From positions 1-8,656 of the forward strand of contig DASXOE010000146.1 of the NCBI GenBank assembly GCA_036494575.1: a DNA stretch of 8,656 bases. The letters are read 5' to 3'. The stretch is from DASZFV01 sp036494575 (lineage in GTDB: Bacteria > Myxococcota_A > Polyangia > Fen-1088). This document shows, one piece after another, positions 1 to 8,628 of this stretch; the stretch's first letter is position 1, and the number at the start of each line of letters is the position of its first letter. Made by a program: the position numbers and the translations under genes. The notes under the pieces were generated by a model that made no database searches, was not told the DNA's origin, and worked only from the letters and a program-made list of their open reading frames with translations.

Positions 1-1398
1 GCCCCCGAAGGTCCCGTCGCGCGCTTGAGGGCGCGCGCGGGGGGCGCGCCTCCCGCCCCCGAGGCGTCCCAGGCCGCCGCCGTCACCTCGCTCGGGGGCG
101 TCGTGCGCGTCGTGTTGCCGTCGGGCCTGCGCGTGCTCGTCCAGCGCGATCCGACCGCGTCCGCCGTCGTCGCGCACGCCACCTGGTCAGGGGGCCTGCG
201 CCTCGAGGACGCGCGCACGAACGGTGTGACCAGCCTCCTCGCCGCGACGTTGCCGCGCGGGACTCGAACGCGCGACCCCGCGCGCCTCGGCGCCGATCTC
301 GCGGCGCTGGGCGGGCGCCTCTCGGCTTCGGCCGGTCGCGACGAGCTCGGGGTCGACGTCGAGTTCCTGGCGCGCCGATGGGAGGAGGGCCTCGAGATCC
401 TCGCCGACTGCTTGCGCCATCCCGCCTTCTCCGAGGAGGAGGTCGAGCGCGCGCGGCTCGCCGCGCTCGAGCGTGTCCGCGACCACGAGGACGACGCCGA
501 GCTCGCGGCGACGCGTCTCTACGCCGCGACCCTGTGGCCCGGGCATCCTTACCGCTTGCCCCTGCTCGGAACGGCCGGCTCCCTCTCGGCCCTCTCGCGC
601 CGGCGGCTCGCCGATCACTTCCAGCGCCACTACGGCGCCTCGAACCTCACGATCGCCCTCGTGGGCGACCTCGACGTCCAGCGGGTCGTCGGCAAGCTGC
701 GCGCCCTGTTCGCCGACGCGGCCGCGCCGCTCGTCGCGGCGCCCGCCGCGCCGCCACCCGCCCCGCGCATGACCGACGGACCGACGGAGGTCTTCGCGCT
801 GGCCGCCCGGGAGCAGGCGCACGTCGTCGTCGGGTACGCGGGTCTGCCGCTGCGCGATCCCGAGGGCCGGGCCGCCGAAGTGCTCGTCGAGATCCTCGGC
901 GGCCGCGACGGTCGGCTGGCCCGCGAGCTCGGCGGCGTCTCGCTCGTGCACGCCTCGGCGTGGTCCGGGCTCGACGGTGGCGCGCTCGTCTTCGACCTCG
1001 CGAGCACGCCCGCGGGGGTCGACCCGGCCGTCGTGGGCCTACGCGCGGCCGTGGCGCGCGCGGCGGCGAGCCCGTTTCTCCCCGCCGAGGTCGAGCGGGC
1101 GCGGGCCCGCCTCGTGGGCGCCGCCGCGCGCGCCCTCGAGAGCCGCGGCGCCGTCGCGGCGGCCCTCGCGCGCGACGAGGCCCTCGGCACGAGACGCGCC
1201 GCCGCTGACCTCGCGTTCGTCACGCCCGACGCCGTCGCGCGGGTCGCGCGCCGCCTCCTCGATCCGCGCTTCGAGATCGTCGCCGTCGTCCGCCCGCCCG
1301 CGCAGCCCGGCGCGAGCTCGGCGGCCGCGCGCACCCCCGCGAAGACCAGGCCCGTCACCGCCACCGCCACCGGAGCCAAGCGCCCCCCGGCGCCGTGA
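1..1398 (+). CDS. M16-family peptidase-like protein, 5'-truncated by window edge, zinc motif absent
   Basis: Frame 1 is open from the first base, so the gene probably begins upstream. A TTG at 25 is only a possible start and has no convincing ribosome site. The visible 465 residues look like one M16 (insulinase/mitochondrial processing peptidase-like) repeat: the VVLPSGLRVLVQRD strand near the start, a helical region with EEEVERARL, and the second-lobe signature HYGASNLTIALVGDLD. In M16B enzymes the first helix carries HxxEH inside G-x-x-HxxEH-(M)-x-x-x-GT. Here the matching stretch (about 220-264) reads GVTSLLAATLPRGT, so the two His and the Glu are Ser, Ala and Ala. By family knowledge this is typical of the inactive half of a two-repeat M16 protein or of the inactive partner subunit. 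The last ~35 residues are a low-complexity Ala/Thr/Pro/Lys tail. The kinase gene starts 4 bases after the stop, which suggests co-transcription. Family call is firm; activity and full length are not known. Confidence 0.85.
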   Translation, partial: APEGPVARLRARAGGAPPAPEASQAAAVTSLGGVVRVVLPSGLRVLVQRDPTASAVVAHATWSGGLRLEDARTNGVTSLLAATLPRGTRTRDPARLGADLAALGGRLSASAGRDELGVDVEFLARRWEEGLEILADCLRHPAFSEEEVERARLAALERVRDHEDDAELAATRLYAATLWPGHPYRLPLLGTAGSLSALSRRRLADHFQRHYGASNLTIALVGDLDVQRVVGKLRALFADAAAPLVAAPAAPPPAPRMTDGPTEVFALAAREQAHVVVGYAGLPLRDPEGRAAEVLVEILGGRDGRLARELGGVSLVHASAWSGLDGGALVFDLASTPAGVDPAVVGLRAAVARAAASPFLPAEVERARARLVGAAARALESRGAVAAALARDEALGTRRAAADLAFVTPDAVARVARRLLDPRFEIVAVVRPPAQPGASSAAARTPAKTRPVTATATGAKRPPAP

Positions 1399-1402
1399 CC
1401 TC

Positions 1403-3234
<1,832 letters not shown>

Positions 3235-3238
<4 letters not shown>

Positions 3239-3951
3239 AGCTCAAGGCCACTCTCAAGCAAGACCCGCGCAACTTGCTCACGAGCCTCGTCCTCGTCTTC
3301 CCGCTCTTCCTCGTCTATCAGGTCGGCGTGCTCTTCACGCTGCCCATGCTCAACGGCGCCGACTTCCTGACGGTGTTGCTGTTCCGAAACCTCGGGCTCT
3401 CCACGTCGGCCTACCTCGGCTACACCGCCGCCGTCGCGGCGGCCTTCGCCGTCGGCGTGCTCGTGCTGCGGCGGCGTCAGCAGTTCGACCCCGGCATCGT
3501 GTGGCGCGTCCTCATCGAGAGCGCGATCTACGCGCTCACGATGGGGTCGCTCATCGTGTTCGTCATGACCCGCGTCTTCGGGATCTCGCCTCGCCTCGCG
3601 GGCGGGATCGCCGCGCAGGGCTTCGGCACGCGCATCGTCATGTCGCTCGGCGCGGGCGTCTACGAGGAGACCGTCTTCCGCCTCGGCTTGCTGGCCGGCC
3701 TCGCGGCCCTTCTCGAGCGCGGCGTGGGCCTGCGCCGCTGGGTTGCCGTCACGATCGCTCTCGGGATCTCGTCGGTGCTGTTCTCAGCGATGCACCACAT
3801 CCCGCCCTACGGCGACCCCTTCACGATCGGCGTCTTCATGTTCCGCGTGCTCGCGGGGGCTTGCTTCGGCCTCCTCTTCTGCTTCCGCGGCTTCGCCGTC
3901 GCGGTCTACACGCACGCCCTCTACGATCTATACGTCCTCCTCGTGCGCTGA
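3235..3951 (+). CDS. CPBP-family intramembrane metalloprotease (CAAX protease-like)
   Basis: The 238-residue hydrophobic product has about six to seven membrane segments (roughly 13-36, 60-79, 92-114, 131-160, 168-188, 197-217, 219-237). It carries the three signature motifs of the CPBP/ABI family: EETVFR with Glu144-Glu145 and Arg149, FSAMHH with His187, and THALYD with His227. These are the expected metal ligands and catalytic residues of Rce1-like glutamate intramembrane proteases, so the protein should be active in the inner membrane. Bacterial members cleave or bind varied peptides and membrane proteins, and the substrate here is not predictable. The ATG lies in ATGA with the kinase stop, which signals translational coupling. 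An alternative reading as an immunity or bacteriocin-processing protein has no contextual support, since no peptide gene is visible nearby. Family assignment is strong; role is unknown. Confidence 0.92.
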
Positions 3952-3955
3952 GGAG
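3937..3955. terminator. Weak hairpin between convergent genes, possible terminator
   Basis: CTCCTC (3937-3942) pairs with GAGGAG (3950-3955) around a 7-base loop, overlapping the stop codon of the CPBP gene. A short GC palindrome (CGCGGCCGCG, 3958-3967) and a run of six T (3983-3988) follow, but the T run is 27 bases from the stem and lies inside the end of the convergent gene. It is not a classical intrinsic terminator on either strand. Confidence 0.25.
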
Positions 3956-3979
3956 CACGCGGCCGCGGCTACTTCTTGT

Positions 3980-4795
3980 CTATTTTTTGCCCTTGGCCTT
4001 CTTGACGGGCTTGGCGGCCTTCGCCGGCTTCGAGCTCTTTGTGGCGGTCTTGGCGCTCGCCACCGGGCGCACGGCGCGCGGCGGCGACACGGTCCGCTTG
4101 GCGGCACCGGCCTTGGCGGCCGGAGACGTCTTCGTGGGGGGGACCTTGGCGCGATTCTTCGCGTTCTTGGCTGCCGCGACGGCGGCGCTCTCTTTGACGA
4201 GGGGCTTGGAGGGCTCCTTGGCCGGCTTTGTCGCTGCGGACTTGGCCGTCGCGGGCTTGGCCGGGGCGGCGGCGACCGCCTTGCCCTTGGCGCCCTTCGC
4301 GCTGCTCACCTTGGCGTTCGAAGGCCGTCCGTCGCCCTCCGCCGCCAGCGGCAGGCCCGGCATGTCCTTGCGGTTGTGCACGAGCACGCGCCGCGAGTCC
4401 TTGAAGGTGATCTCGACCTTGCTGTCCGACATCACCTCGGTGACGAACCCCTTGCCGAACTTGGGGTGGGTGACGATGGCATTCTCGGAGTAACGCTCGC
4501 GGAACTCATAGGGTTTCGCATTCTTCTCGCTGTGCTTCGCGAAGAACTCCTCCCACGAGTGCTTCTTGAGCATCGCGCGCTTCTTGGCGGCGATGGGCTC
4601 CGGCACGTCGTCCTCGACGTCGCCGCGCGGCTTGCGGAACGAGTGAACGTCGCCGCAGGGGTTGCACTGCACGCGACGAATCTCGTCTTCGTATTTCGAA
4701 ATGACGACGTGCGTAGTATCGCCCTTACATTTGGGGCAATACGCCTCAACGTCAGAGCCGACCTCGTCGACCTCGTCCTCGAACATAAAGTCCAT
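3980..4795 (-). CDS. Zinc-ribbon / Tudor-like protein with Lys-Ala-Pro-rich histone-like tail, function unknown
   Basis: I do not know a named function for this 271-residue protein. It has four parts. An acidic start (about 5-17) is followed by a zinc ribbon with C20-x2-C23 and C44-x2-C47. Next comes a charged linker, then a compact segment at about 98-142 containing VTHPKFGKGFVTEV and LVHNR. That segment resembles the small beta-barrels (Tudor/UvrD C-terminal or CarD-type folds) that bind nucleic-acid enzymes. The tail from about 148 to 271 is almost all Ala, Lys, Pro, Ser and Thr, with AKPAK-type repeats like histone H1 or bacterial histone-like tails, and ends KKAKGKK. On the DNA this shows as a repeated CTTGGC motif. 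The ATG at 4795 is preferred to the TTG at 4798 because GAGG (4803-4806) sits 7 bases before the ATG. It is divergent from pyrK and convergent with the CPBP gene, so probably monocistronic. A nucleic-acid or RNA polymerase-associated role is inference. Confidence 0.85.
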   Translation of the reverse strand: MDFMFEDEVDEVGSDVEAYCPKCKGDTTHVVISKYEDEIRRVQCNPCGDVHSFRKPRGDVEDDVPEPIAAKKRAMLKKHSWEEFFAKHSEKNAKPYEFRERYSENAIVTHPKFGKGFVTEVMSDSKVEITFKDSRRVLVHNRKDMPGLPLAAEGDGRPSNAKVSSAKGAKGKAVAAAPAKPATAKSAATKPAKEPSKPLVKESAAVAAAKNAKNRAKVPPTKTSPAAKAGAAKRTVSPPRAVRPVASAKTATKSSKPAKAAKPVKKAKGKK

Positions 4796-4798
4796 CAA

Positions 4799-4903
4799 TC
4801 CGCCTCAGTTAGACTTTCGGCTACTAACACAGGTGTGGTAGGCCTGCAAGAATAAGAGAGAAAACCCGGCTCGTTCGTTGTAAAACGCCGGTCAAGCATC
4901 TAG
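4799..4903. promoter_or_regulatory. Divergent promoter region with hairpin and start-codon palindrome
   Basis: These 105 bases separate the minus-strand zinc-ribbon gene from pyrK and are visibly richer in A+T than the genes around them. Both promoters must lie here unless they are inside genes. I found no pair of hexamers good enough to name as -35/-10 on either strand; the best minus-strand pair (TTGCAG, 17 bases, TAGTAG) is weak. Two structural elements are present. One is a hairpin at 4866-4891 (CCGG/CCGG plus CGTT/AACG, two-base bulge, 8-base loop). The other is the perfect palindrome GCATCTAGATGC at 4896-4907, which includes the pyrK ATG. There is no Shine-Dalgarno ahead of pyrK. Confidence 0.5.
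4803..4806 (-). promoter_or_regulatory. Ribosome binding site that decides the start of the zinc-ribbon gene
   Basis: On the minus strand GAGG lies 7 bases upstream of the ATG at 4795-4793 but only 4 bases from the in-frame TTG at 4798. The ATG is therefore the better start. Confidence 0.6.
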
Positions 4904-5710
4904 ATGCACTACTTCGACGCTCGCCTGATCGAAAATCGCTCGCTGGCTGGCGGTTATTTCGTGCTCCGACTGTCCGGCTGTGAGTCCCTCGCGGGCTCCA
5001 AGCCTGGGCAATTCGTAATGATTCGAGGAGATTGGGAGCGCGACCCCCTCCTGCCACGCGCCTTTTCCCTCATGGCCGTCGCTCCCGGGGGCACGGCCGA
5101 CATCCTGGCCAAAACCGTCGGGCGCGGTACGACCCTGCTCGAGCGCGCCCTGCCTGGGGCTCGCCTCAGCGTGCTCGGCCCCCTCGGGACGGCGTTTCCA
5201 GAGCCCCGGGCCGATCGGGTCGACCTGCTCGTTGCGGGGGGCGTGGGGTTGCCGCCGATGTACATGCAAGCGGCGCGAGCGGCCCGGGGCGGGGTGGCGG
5301 CGCAATCTGAGGTTCTGTACGGGGGCCGCGGCGCCGCCGACCTGGTCGTCTTGGACGAGCTGCGCGGGATGGGCGTGGGCCTACACCTCACGACCGAGGA
5401 CGGCTCGGTGGGAACGAAAGGCCTCGTCACGGCGGCCCTCGGTGCGCGGCTCGAGGCGCACCGCGGACGCGCCGTGCGCGTCATGGGGTGTGGCCCGAAC
5501 AGCATGCTCTGGGCCATCGGACGCATCGCGAAGGCGCGCGACGTTCCTTGCTTCATCTCGGTCGAGGAGCAGATGGCCTGCGGCATCGGCGTCTGTCTCG
5601 GATGCGCCATCCCTGCGCGCTCGCGTCCGTTCCGGTACGTGTGCAGCAACGGACCGGTCTTCGAGGCCTCCGAGGTCCTCGACGTCAAGCCGGACGCGAA
5701 GAGCCCGTGA
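4904..5710 (+). CDS. pyrK: Dihydroorotate dehydrogenase class 1B, electron-transfer subunit PyrK
   Basis: This 268-residue FAD and [2Fe-2S] flavoprotein takes electrons from FMN in PyrD and passes them to NAD+ during the fourth step of pyrimidine synthesis, in the cytoplasm as a PyrD2-PyrK2 complex. The ferredoxin-reductase fold is visible in order: the FAD-binding RAFSLM (52-57), GRGTTLL (73-79), GPLGTAF (92-98), the NAD-domain loop AGGVGLPPMY (111-120), and CGPNSML (196-202). The C-terminal cluster loop follows with Cys226, Cys231, Cys234 and Cys247 in EEQMACGIGVCLGC and YVCSNGPVF. The four cluster cysteines and the family-typical length mean it should be functional. The ATG at 4904 fits the family N-terminus but has no ribosome site and lies inside a palindrome. 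Its stop overlaps the pyrD GTG (GTGA), which is expected for subunits made in equal amounts. Confidence 0.95.
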   Translation: MHYFDARLIENRSLAGGYFVLRLSGCESLAGSKPGQFVMIRGDWERDPLLPRAFSLMAVAPGGTADILAKTVGRGTTLLERALPGARLSVLGPLGTAFPEPRADRVDLLVAGGVGLPPMYMQAARAARGGVAAQSEVLYGGRGAADLVVLDELRGMGVGLHLTTEDGSVGTKGLVTAALGARLEAHRGRAVRVMGCGPNSMLWAIGRIAKARDVPCFISVEEQMACGIGVCLGCAIPARSRPFRYVCSNGPVFEASEVLDVKPDAKSP

Positions 5711-6639
5711 GCGTTCCGGGCGTCAACCTCGCGCTCGAGAGCGGCGGCGTCGCGTTTCGCAACCCGATCCTCACCGCCTCGGGGACGTTCGGCTACGGCA
5801 AGGAGTTCGAGGGGCTCACCGACCTCGAAGCGCTCGGCGGGCTCGTCACCAAGGGCATCTCGCCAAACCCGCGCTTCGGCAACGCCACGCCCCGCATCTG
5901 CGAGACGGCCTCGGGGATGCTGAACTCGATCGGCCTCGAGAACGTCGGCGTCGAGGGCTTCGCGCGCGAGAAGCTGCCCTACCTGCGCACCTGCGGCACG
6001 CGCGTCCTCGTGAACTTCTTCGGCACGACCTTCGACGAGTACGTCGAATGCGGCGCGCGCCTCGCGGCCATGGAAGGCGTCGACGCGCTCGAGATGAACG
6101 TCTCGTGCCCGAACATCAAGGCAGGCGGCATCGAGTTCGGCACCGACCCGCGCGTCCTCGGGGACCTCGTGCGTGCTTGCCGCGCCGTCGTGAAGAAGCC
6201 GCTTTGGATCAAGCTGACGCCGAACACGTCCGACATCGTCGCGCTCGCCAAGGCCTGCGCCGACCAGGGCGCCGATGCCCTCTCGATCATCAACACCATC
6301 ACGGGGATGGCCATCGACGCGCGCACGCGGCGGCCCAAGATCGCGACGGTGTTCGGCGGCCTCTCCGGCCCCGCCATCAAGCCCCTCGCGCTGCGCATGG
6401 TCTTCCAGGTCTACCGCGCCGGCGTCCCGCTGCCGATCTCGGGCATCGGGGGCATTCAGGACGCCACCGACGCGATCGAGTTCTTCCTGGCGGGCGCGAG
6501 CACGGTCCAGATCGGGACGCAGAGCTTCGTCGATCCCGACGCCTCCGGACGCATCGTCCGGGACCTCGCTACGCGCTGTGTGGCCGACGGCATCAGCGAC
6601 GTGCGCGAGCTCGTCGGCGCGCTGCGCACCACGCCTTGA
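5707..6639 (+). CDS. pyrD: Dihydroorotate dehydrogenase class 1B, catalytic subunit PyrD
   Basis: This 310-residue FMN-binding TIM barrel oxidises dihydroorotate to orotate. It begins with the family's NPILTASGTFGYG (19-31) and TKGISPNPRFGN (48-59). The active-site loop EMNVSCPN (129-136) has the catalytic Cys134 typical of class 1 enzymes; class 2, membrane-quinone enzymes use Ser there and have an N-terminal membrane helix, absent here. FMN phosphate-loop motifs PISGIGGI and FLAGASTVQIGT lie near the C-terminus, and NTITGMAIDARTRRP and GGLSGPAIKPLALR are also as expected. The cysteine and the coupled pyrK make class 1B clear. The GTG at 5707, inside the pyrK stop, gives the usual N-terminus for the family. 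No other pyr genes lie in the window, so this is a two-gene unit. Function is near certain. Confidence 0.96.
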   Translation: MSVPGVNLALESGGVAFRNPILTASGTFGYGKEFEGLTDLEALGGLVTKGISPNPRFGNATPRICETASGMLNSIGLENVGVEGFAREKLPYLRTCGTRVLVNFFGTTFDEYVECGARLAAMEGVDALEMNVSCPNIKAGGIEFGTDPRVLGDLVRACRAVVKKPLWIKLTPNTSDIVALAKACADQGADALSIINTITGMAIDARTRRPKIATVFGGLSGPAIKPLALRMVFQVYRAGVPLPISGIGGIQDATDAIEFFLAGASTVQIGTQSFVDPDASGRIVRDLATRCVADGISDVRELVGALRTTP

Positions 6640-6644
6640 GGGGC

Positions 6645-6658
6645 GGCCCGCCGGGGCC
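6645..6658 (+). terminator. Small GC hairpin after pyrD, possible terminator
   Basis: GGCCC (6645-6649) can pair with GGGCC (6654-6658) around a 4-base loop, 5 bases after the pyrD stop. Alternative pairings with the GGCC copies at about 6667-6676 exist. No T run follows, so any termination would need Rho or another factor. Confidence 0.25.
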
Positions 6659-6693
6659 TCCTTTCGGGCCTTTGGCCGAGTCGCGAAGAACGG

Positions 6694-6754
6694 TTTTTCG
6701 CACTGGGTTCGCACGGTTACCGCGAATTAACCAAAACGAAATCTGTCCGAAACA
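6694..6754. promoter_or_regulatory. Large imperfect inverted repeat upstream of glnB
   Basis: The pairs are arranged around about 6724: TTTCG 6696-6700 with CGAAA 6748-6752, AC 6702-6703 with GT 6745-6746, G6705 with C6743, TTCG 6708-6711 with CGAA 6737-6740, and GGTTA 6715-6719 with TAACC 6728-6732 (8-base centre). T6694 also matches A6754. Within each arm the TTCG or CGAA units are 11 bases apart, about one helical turn. The region is AT-richer than its surroundings and ends 24 bases before the glnB ATG. It could be a protein-binding dyad or a leader RNA stem; I cannot tell which. No sigma-54 type -24/-12 element and no clear sigma-70 hexamers were found here. Confidence 0.45.
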
Positions 6755-6778
6755 ATCCAGCGGTAGCGTGGCCTCTCC

Positions 6779-7117
<339 letters not shown>

Positions 7118-7166
7118 GGTCTTTCGAGTTTTTGGGACATCGGCAGTCAACACACATCACGCGACA

Positions 7167-7174
7167 AGGGAAAG
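7167..7174 (+). promoter_or_regulatory. glnA ribosome binding site
   Basis: AGGGAAAG lies immediately upstream of the glnA ATG at 7178. It is one of the few purine-rich sites in this window, where most starts lack one, and fits a highly translated gene. The 60-base glnB-glnA gap contains no recognisable terminator. Confidence 0.55.
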
Positions 7175-7177
7175 TCC

Positions 7178-8590
7178 ATGCAACCAGCTGACGTTATGAA
7201 GCTCATTGAGAAGACCGGGGCCAAGATGGTCGACTTCAAGTTCGTCGACCTGCTCGGTATTTGGCAGCACACGATGATGCCGATCGCAAAGCTCGAGCTC
7301 GGCACGTTCAAGGATGGCTACTTCTTCGACGGCAGCTCCATCCGCGGATGGCAGCCCATCCACGCGTCCGACATGATCTTCGTCCCCGACGCCGACAGCG
7401 CCGTGATGGATCCCTTCTTCAGCGTGCCGACGCTCTCGCTCACGTGTGACATCGTCGACGCCATCACGCACGTGCCCTACCCGAAGGATCCGCGCACGAT
7501 CGCGGCCAAGGCCGAGGCGTACCTCAAGTCGACGGGCATCGGCGACACGGCGTACTTCGGCCCCGAGCCCGAGTTCTTCGTGTTCGACGAGGTCCGTTAC
7601 TCCGAGGGCCCGAATCGCTCGAGCTACATGGTGGATTCGGTCGAGGGCATCTGGAACAGCGATCGCGAGGAGGGCCCGAACCTCGGCTACAAGCCGGCCA
7701 AGAAGGGCGGCTACTTCCCCGTGCCGCCGACCGACACGCTCACCGATCTGCGCATCGAGATGGCCATGACGCTCGAGGGCCTCGGCATCCCCGTCGAGGT
7801 GTTCCACCACGAGGTGGCGACGGGCGGCCAGTGCGAGCTGTCGATGAAGTTCAACAGCCTCAAAAAGATGGCCGACTGGACCATGCTCTACAAGTACGTC
7901 GTCAAGAACGTCGCCAAGAGGAACGGCAAGACGGCGACCTTCATGCCGAAGCCGCTCTTCGGCGACAACGGCTCGGGCATGCACTGCCACCAGTCGATCT
8001 GGAAGAGCGAGAAGAACCTCTTCGCGGGCGATCAGTACGGCGGTCTGTCGGAGACGGCGCTCTTCTACATCGGCGGCATCCTCAAGCACGCCCCTGCGAT
8101 CTGCGCCATCACGAACCCCGGCACGAACAGCTATAAGCGGCTCGTGCCCGGCTACGAGGCGCCGGTCAACCTGGCCTACTCGGCGCGCAACCGCTCGGCA
8201 TCGGTCCGCATCCCCATCGGCGGCAGCTCGCCCAAGGCGAAGCGTCTCGAGTTCCGCTGCCCGGACCCCACCGCCAACCCGTACCTCGCCTTCTCCGCCA
8301 TGCTCATGGCGGGCCTCGACGGCATCCAGAACAAGATCCATCCTGGTCAGCCGCTCGACAAGGACATCTATCACCTCGCTCCCGAGGAGGCGAAGGACGT
8401 GCCGAAGGCGCCGGGCTCGCTCGACGCGGCTCTCAACGCCCTCGAGAAGGATCACGCCTTTCTCCTCAAGGGCGACGTCTTCACGTCGGAGGTCATCACG
8501 ACCTGGATCGACTACAAGCGCGAGAACGAGGTGGACGCCCTCCGCCTCCGCCCGCATCCGTACGAGTTCGCGCTCTACTTCGACAACTGA
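7178..8590 (+). CDS. glnA: Glutamine synthetase type I (beta subtype)
   Basis: This 470-residue subunit of the dodecameric cytoplasmic enzyme joins ammonia to glutamate using ATP and is the main entry for ammonium. Key sites are in order: the DGSS loop from Asp51, the metal ligands in FGPEPEFFVFD (Glu130, Glu132), GGQCELSMKF, NGSGMHCHQS (His269, His271), the flap Glu327 in LVPGYEAP, and the ATP/phosphate-binding YSARNRSASVRIP. Tyr398 in DIYHLAPEE is the site adenylylated by GlnE in beta-type GSI enzymes, so covalent control linked to the adjacent PII is likely. Length is full for GSI-beta. The start is supported by AGGGAAAG just upstream. A 9-bp hairpin follows the stop, so glnB-glnA is probably a two-gene operon. 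Function is near certain. Confidence 0.98.
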   Translation: MQPADVMKLIEKTGAKMVDFKFVDLLGIWQHTMMPIAKLELGTFKDGYFFDGSSIRGWQPIHASDMIFVPDADSAVMDPFFSVPTLSLTCDIVDAITHVPYPKDPRTIAAKAEAYLKSTGIGDTAYFGPEPEFFVFDEVRYSEGPNRSSYMVDSVEGIWNSDREEGPNLGYKPAKKGGYFPVPPTDTLTDLRIEMAMTLEGLGIPVEVFHHEVATGGQCELSMKFNSLKKMADWTMLYKYVVKNVAKRNGKTATFMPKPLFGDNGSGMHCHQSIWKSEKNLFAGDQYGGLSETALFYIGGILKHAPAICAITNPGTNSYKRLVPGYEAPVNLAYSARNRSASVRIPIGGSSPKAKRLEFRCPDPTANPYLAFSAMLMAGLDGIQNKIHPGQPLDKDIYHLAPEEAKDVPKAPGSLDAALNALEKDHAFLLKGDVFTSEVITTWIDYKRENEVDALRLRPHPYEFALYFDN

Positions 8591-8595
8591 TCTGA

Positions 8596-8628
8596 CGGGG
8601 TCTGGCTCGCTGCCGCTCGCAGACCCCG
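8596..8628 (+). terminator. Hairpin after glnA, likely transcription end or mRNA-stabilising structure
   Basis: CGGGGTCTG (8596-8604) pairs perfectly over 9 bp with CAGACCCCG (8620-8628) around a 15-base loop that holds GCTCGC at 8605; a second GCTCGC overlaps the right arm. It starts 5 bases after the glnA stop. A C-rich run, not a T run, follows, so it is not a textbook Rho-independent terminator; it may stop RNA polymerase less efficiently or protect the 3' end. The remaining bases to 8656 show no gene. Confidence 0.5.

Noticed and set aside
1357..1372. ACCGCC tandem repeat at the end of the M16 gene
   Set aside because: Fewer than three copies, inside a low-complexity Ala/Thr coding tail; expected by composition.
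4370..4502. CarD/CdnL family assignment for the barrel-like segment of the zinc-ribbon protein
   Set aside because: Only the general HPKFGKG and LVHNR pattern is similar; a UvrD-type Tudor match is equally good, so no family name is given.
4796..4798. TTG at 4798 as start of the zinc-ribbon gene
   Set aside because: The ATG directly after it has the better distance (7 bases) to GAGG and is the more common start codon.
4820..4830. TACTAAC followed by ACAG, resembling a yeast intron branch point
   Set aside because: All genes here are bacterial and uninterrupted; a short AT-richer match in an intergenic region is coincidence.
4878..4906. TTGTAA, 17 bases, TAGATG as a sigma-70 promoter for pyrK
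   Set aside because: The -10 would overlap the pyrK start codon, so transcription would begin inside the gene and remove the conserved N-terminus.
4954..6714. 586-residue open frame on the minus strand across pyrK-pyrD, and similar long antisense frames over glnA (7157-8557) and the kinase (1355-2503)
   Set aside because: They lie opposite clearly conserved genes and give Arg/Ala/Asp-rich sequence with no family features. Long antisense frames are expected in GC-rich DNA with strong third-position bias.
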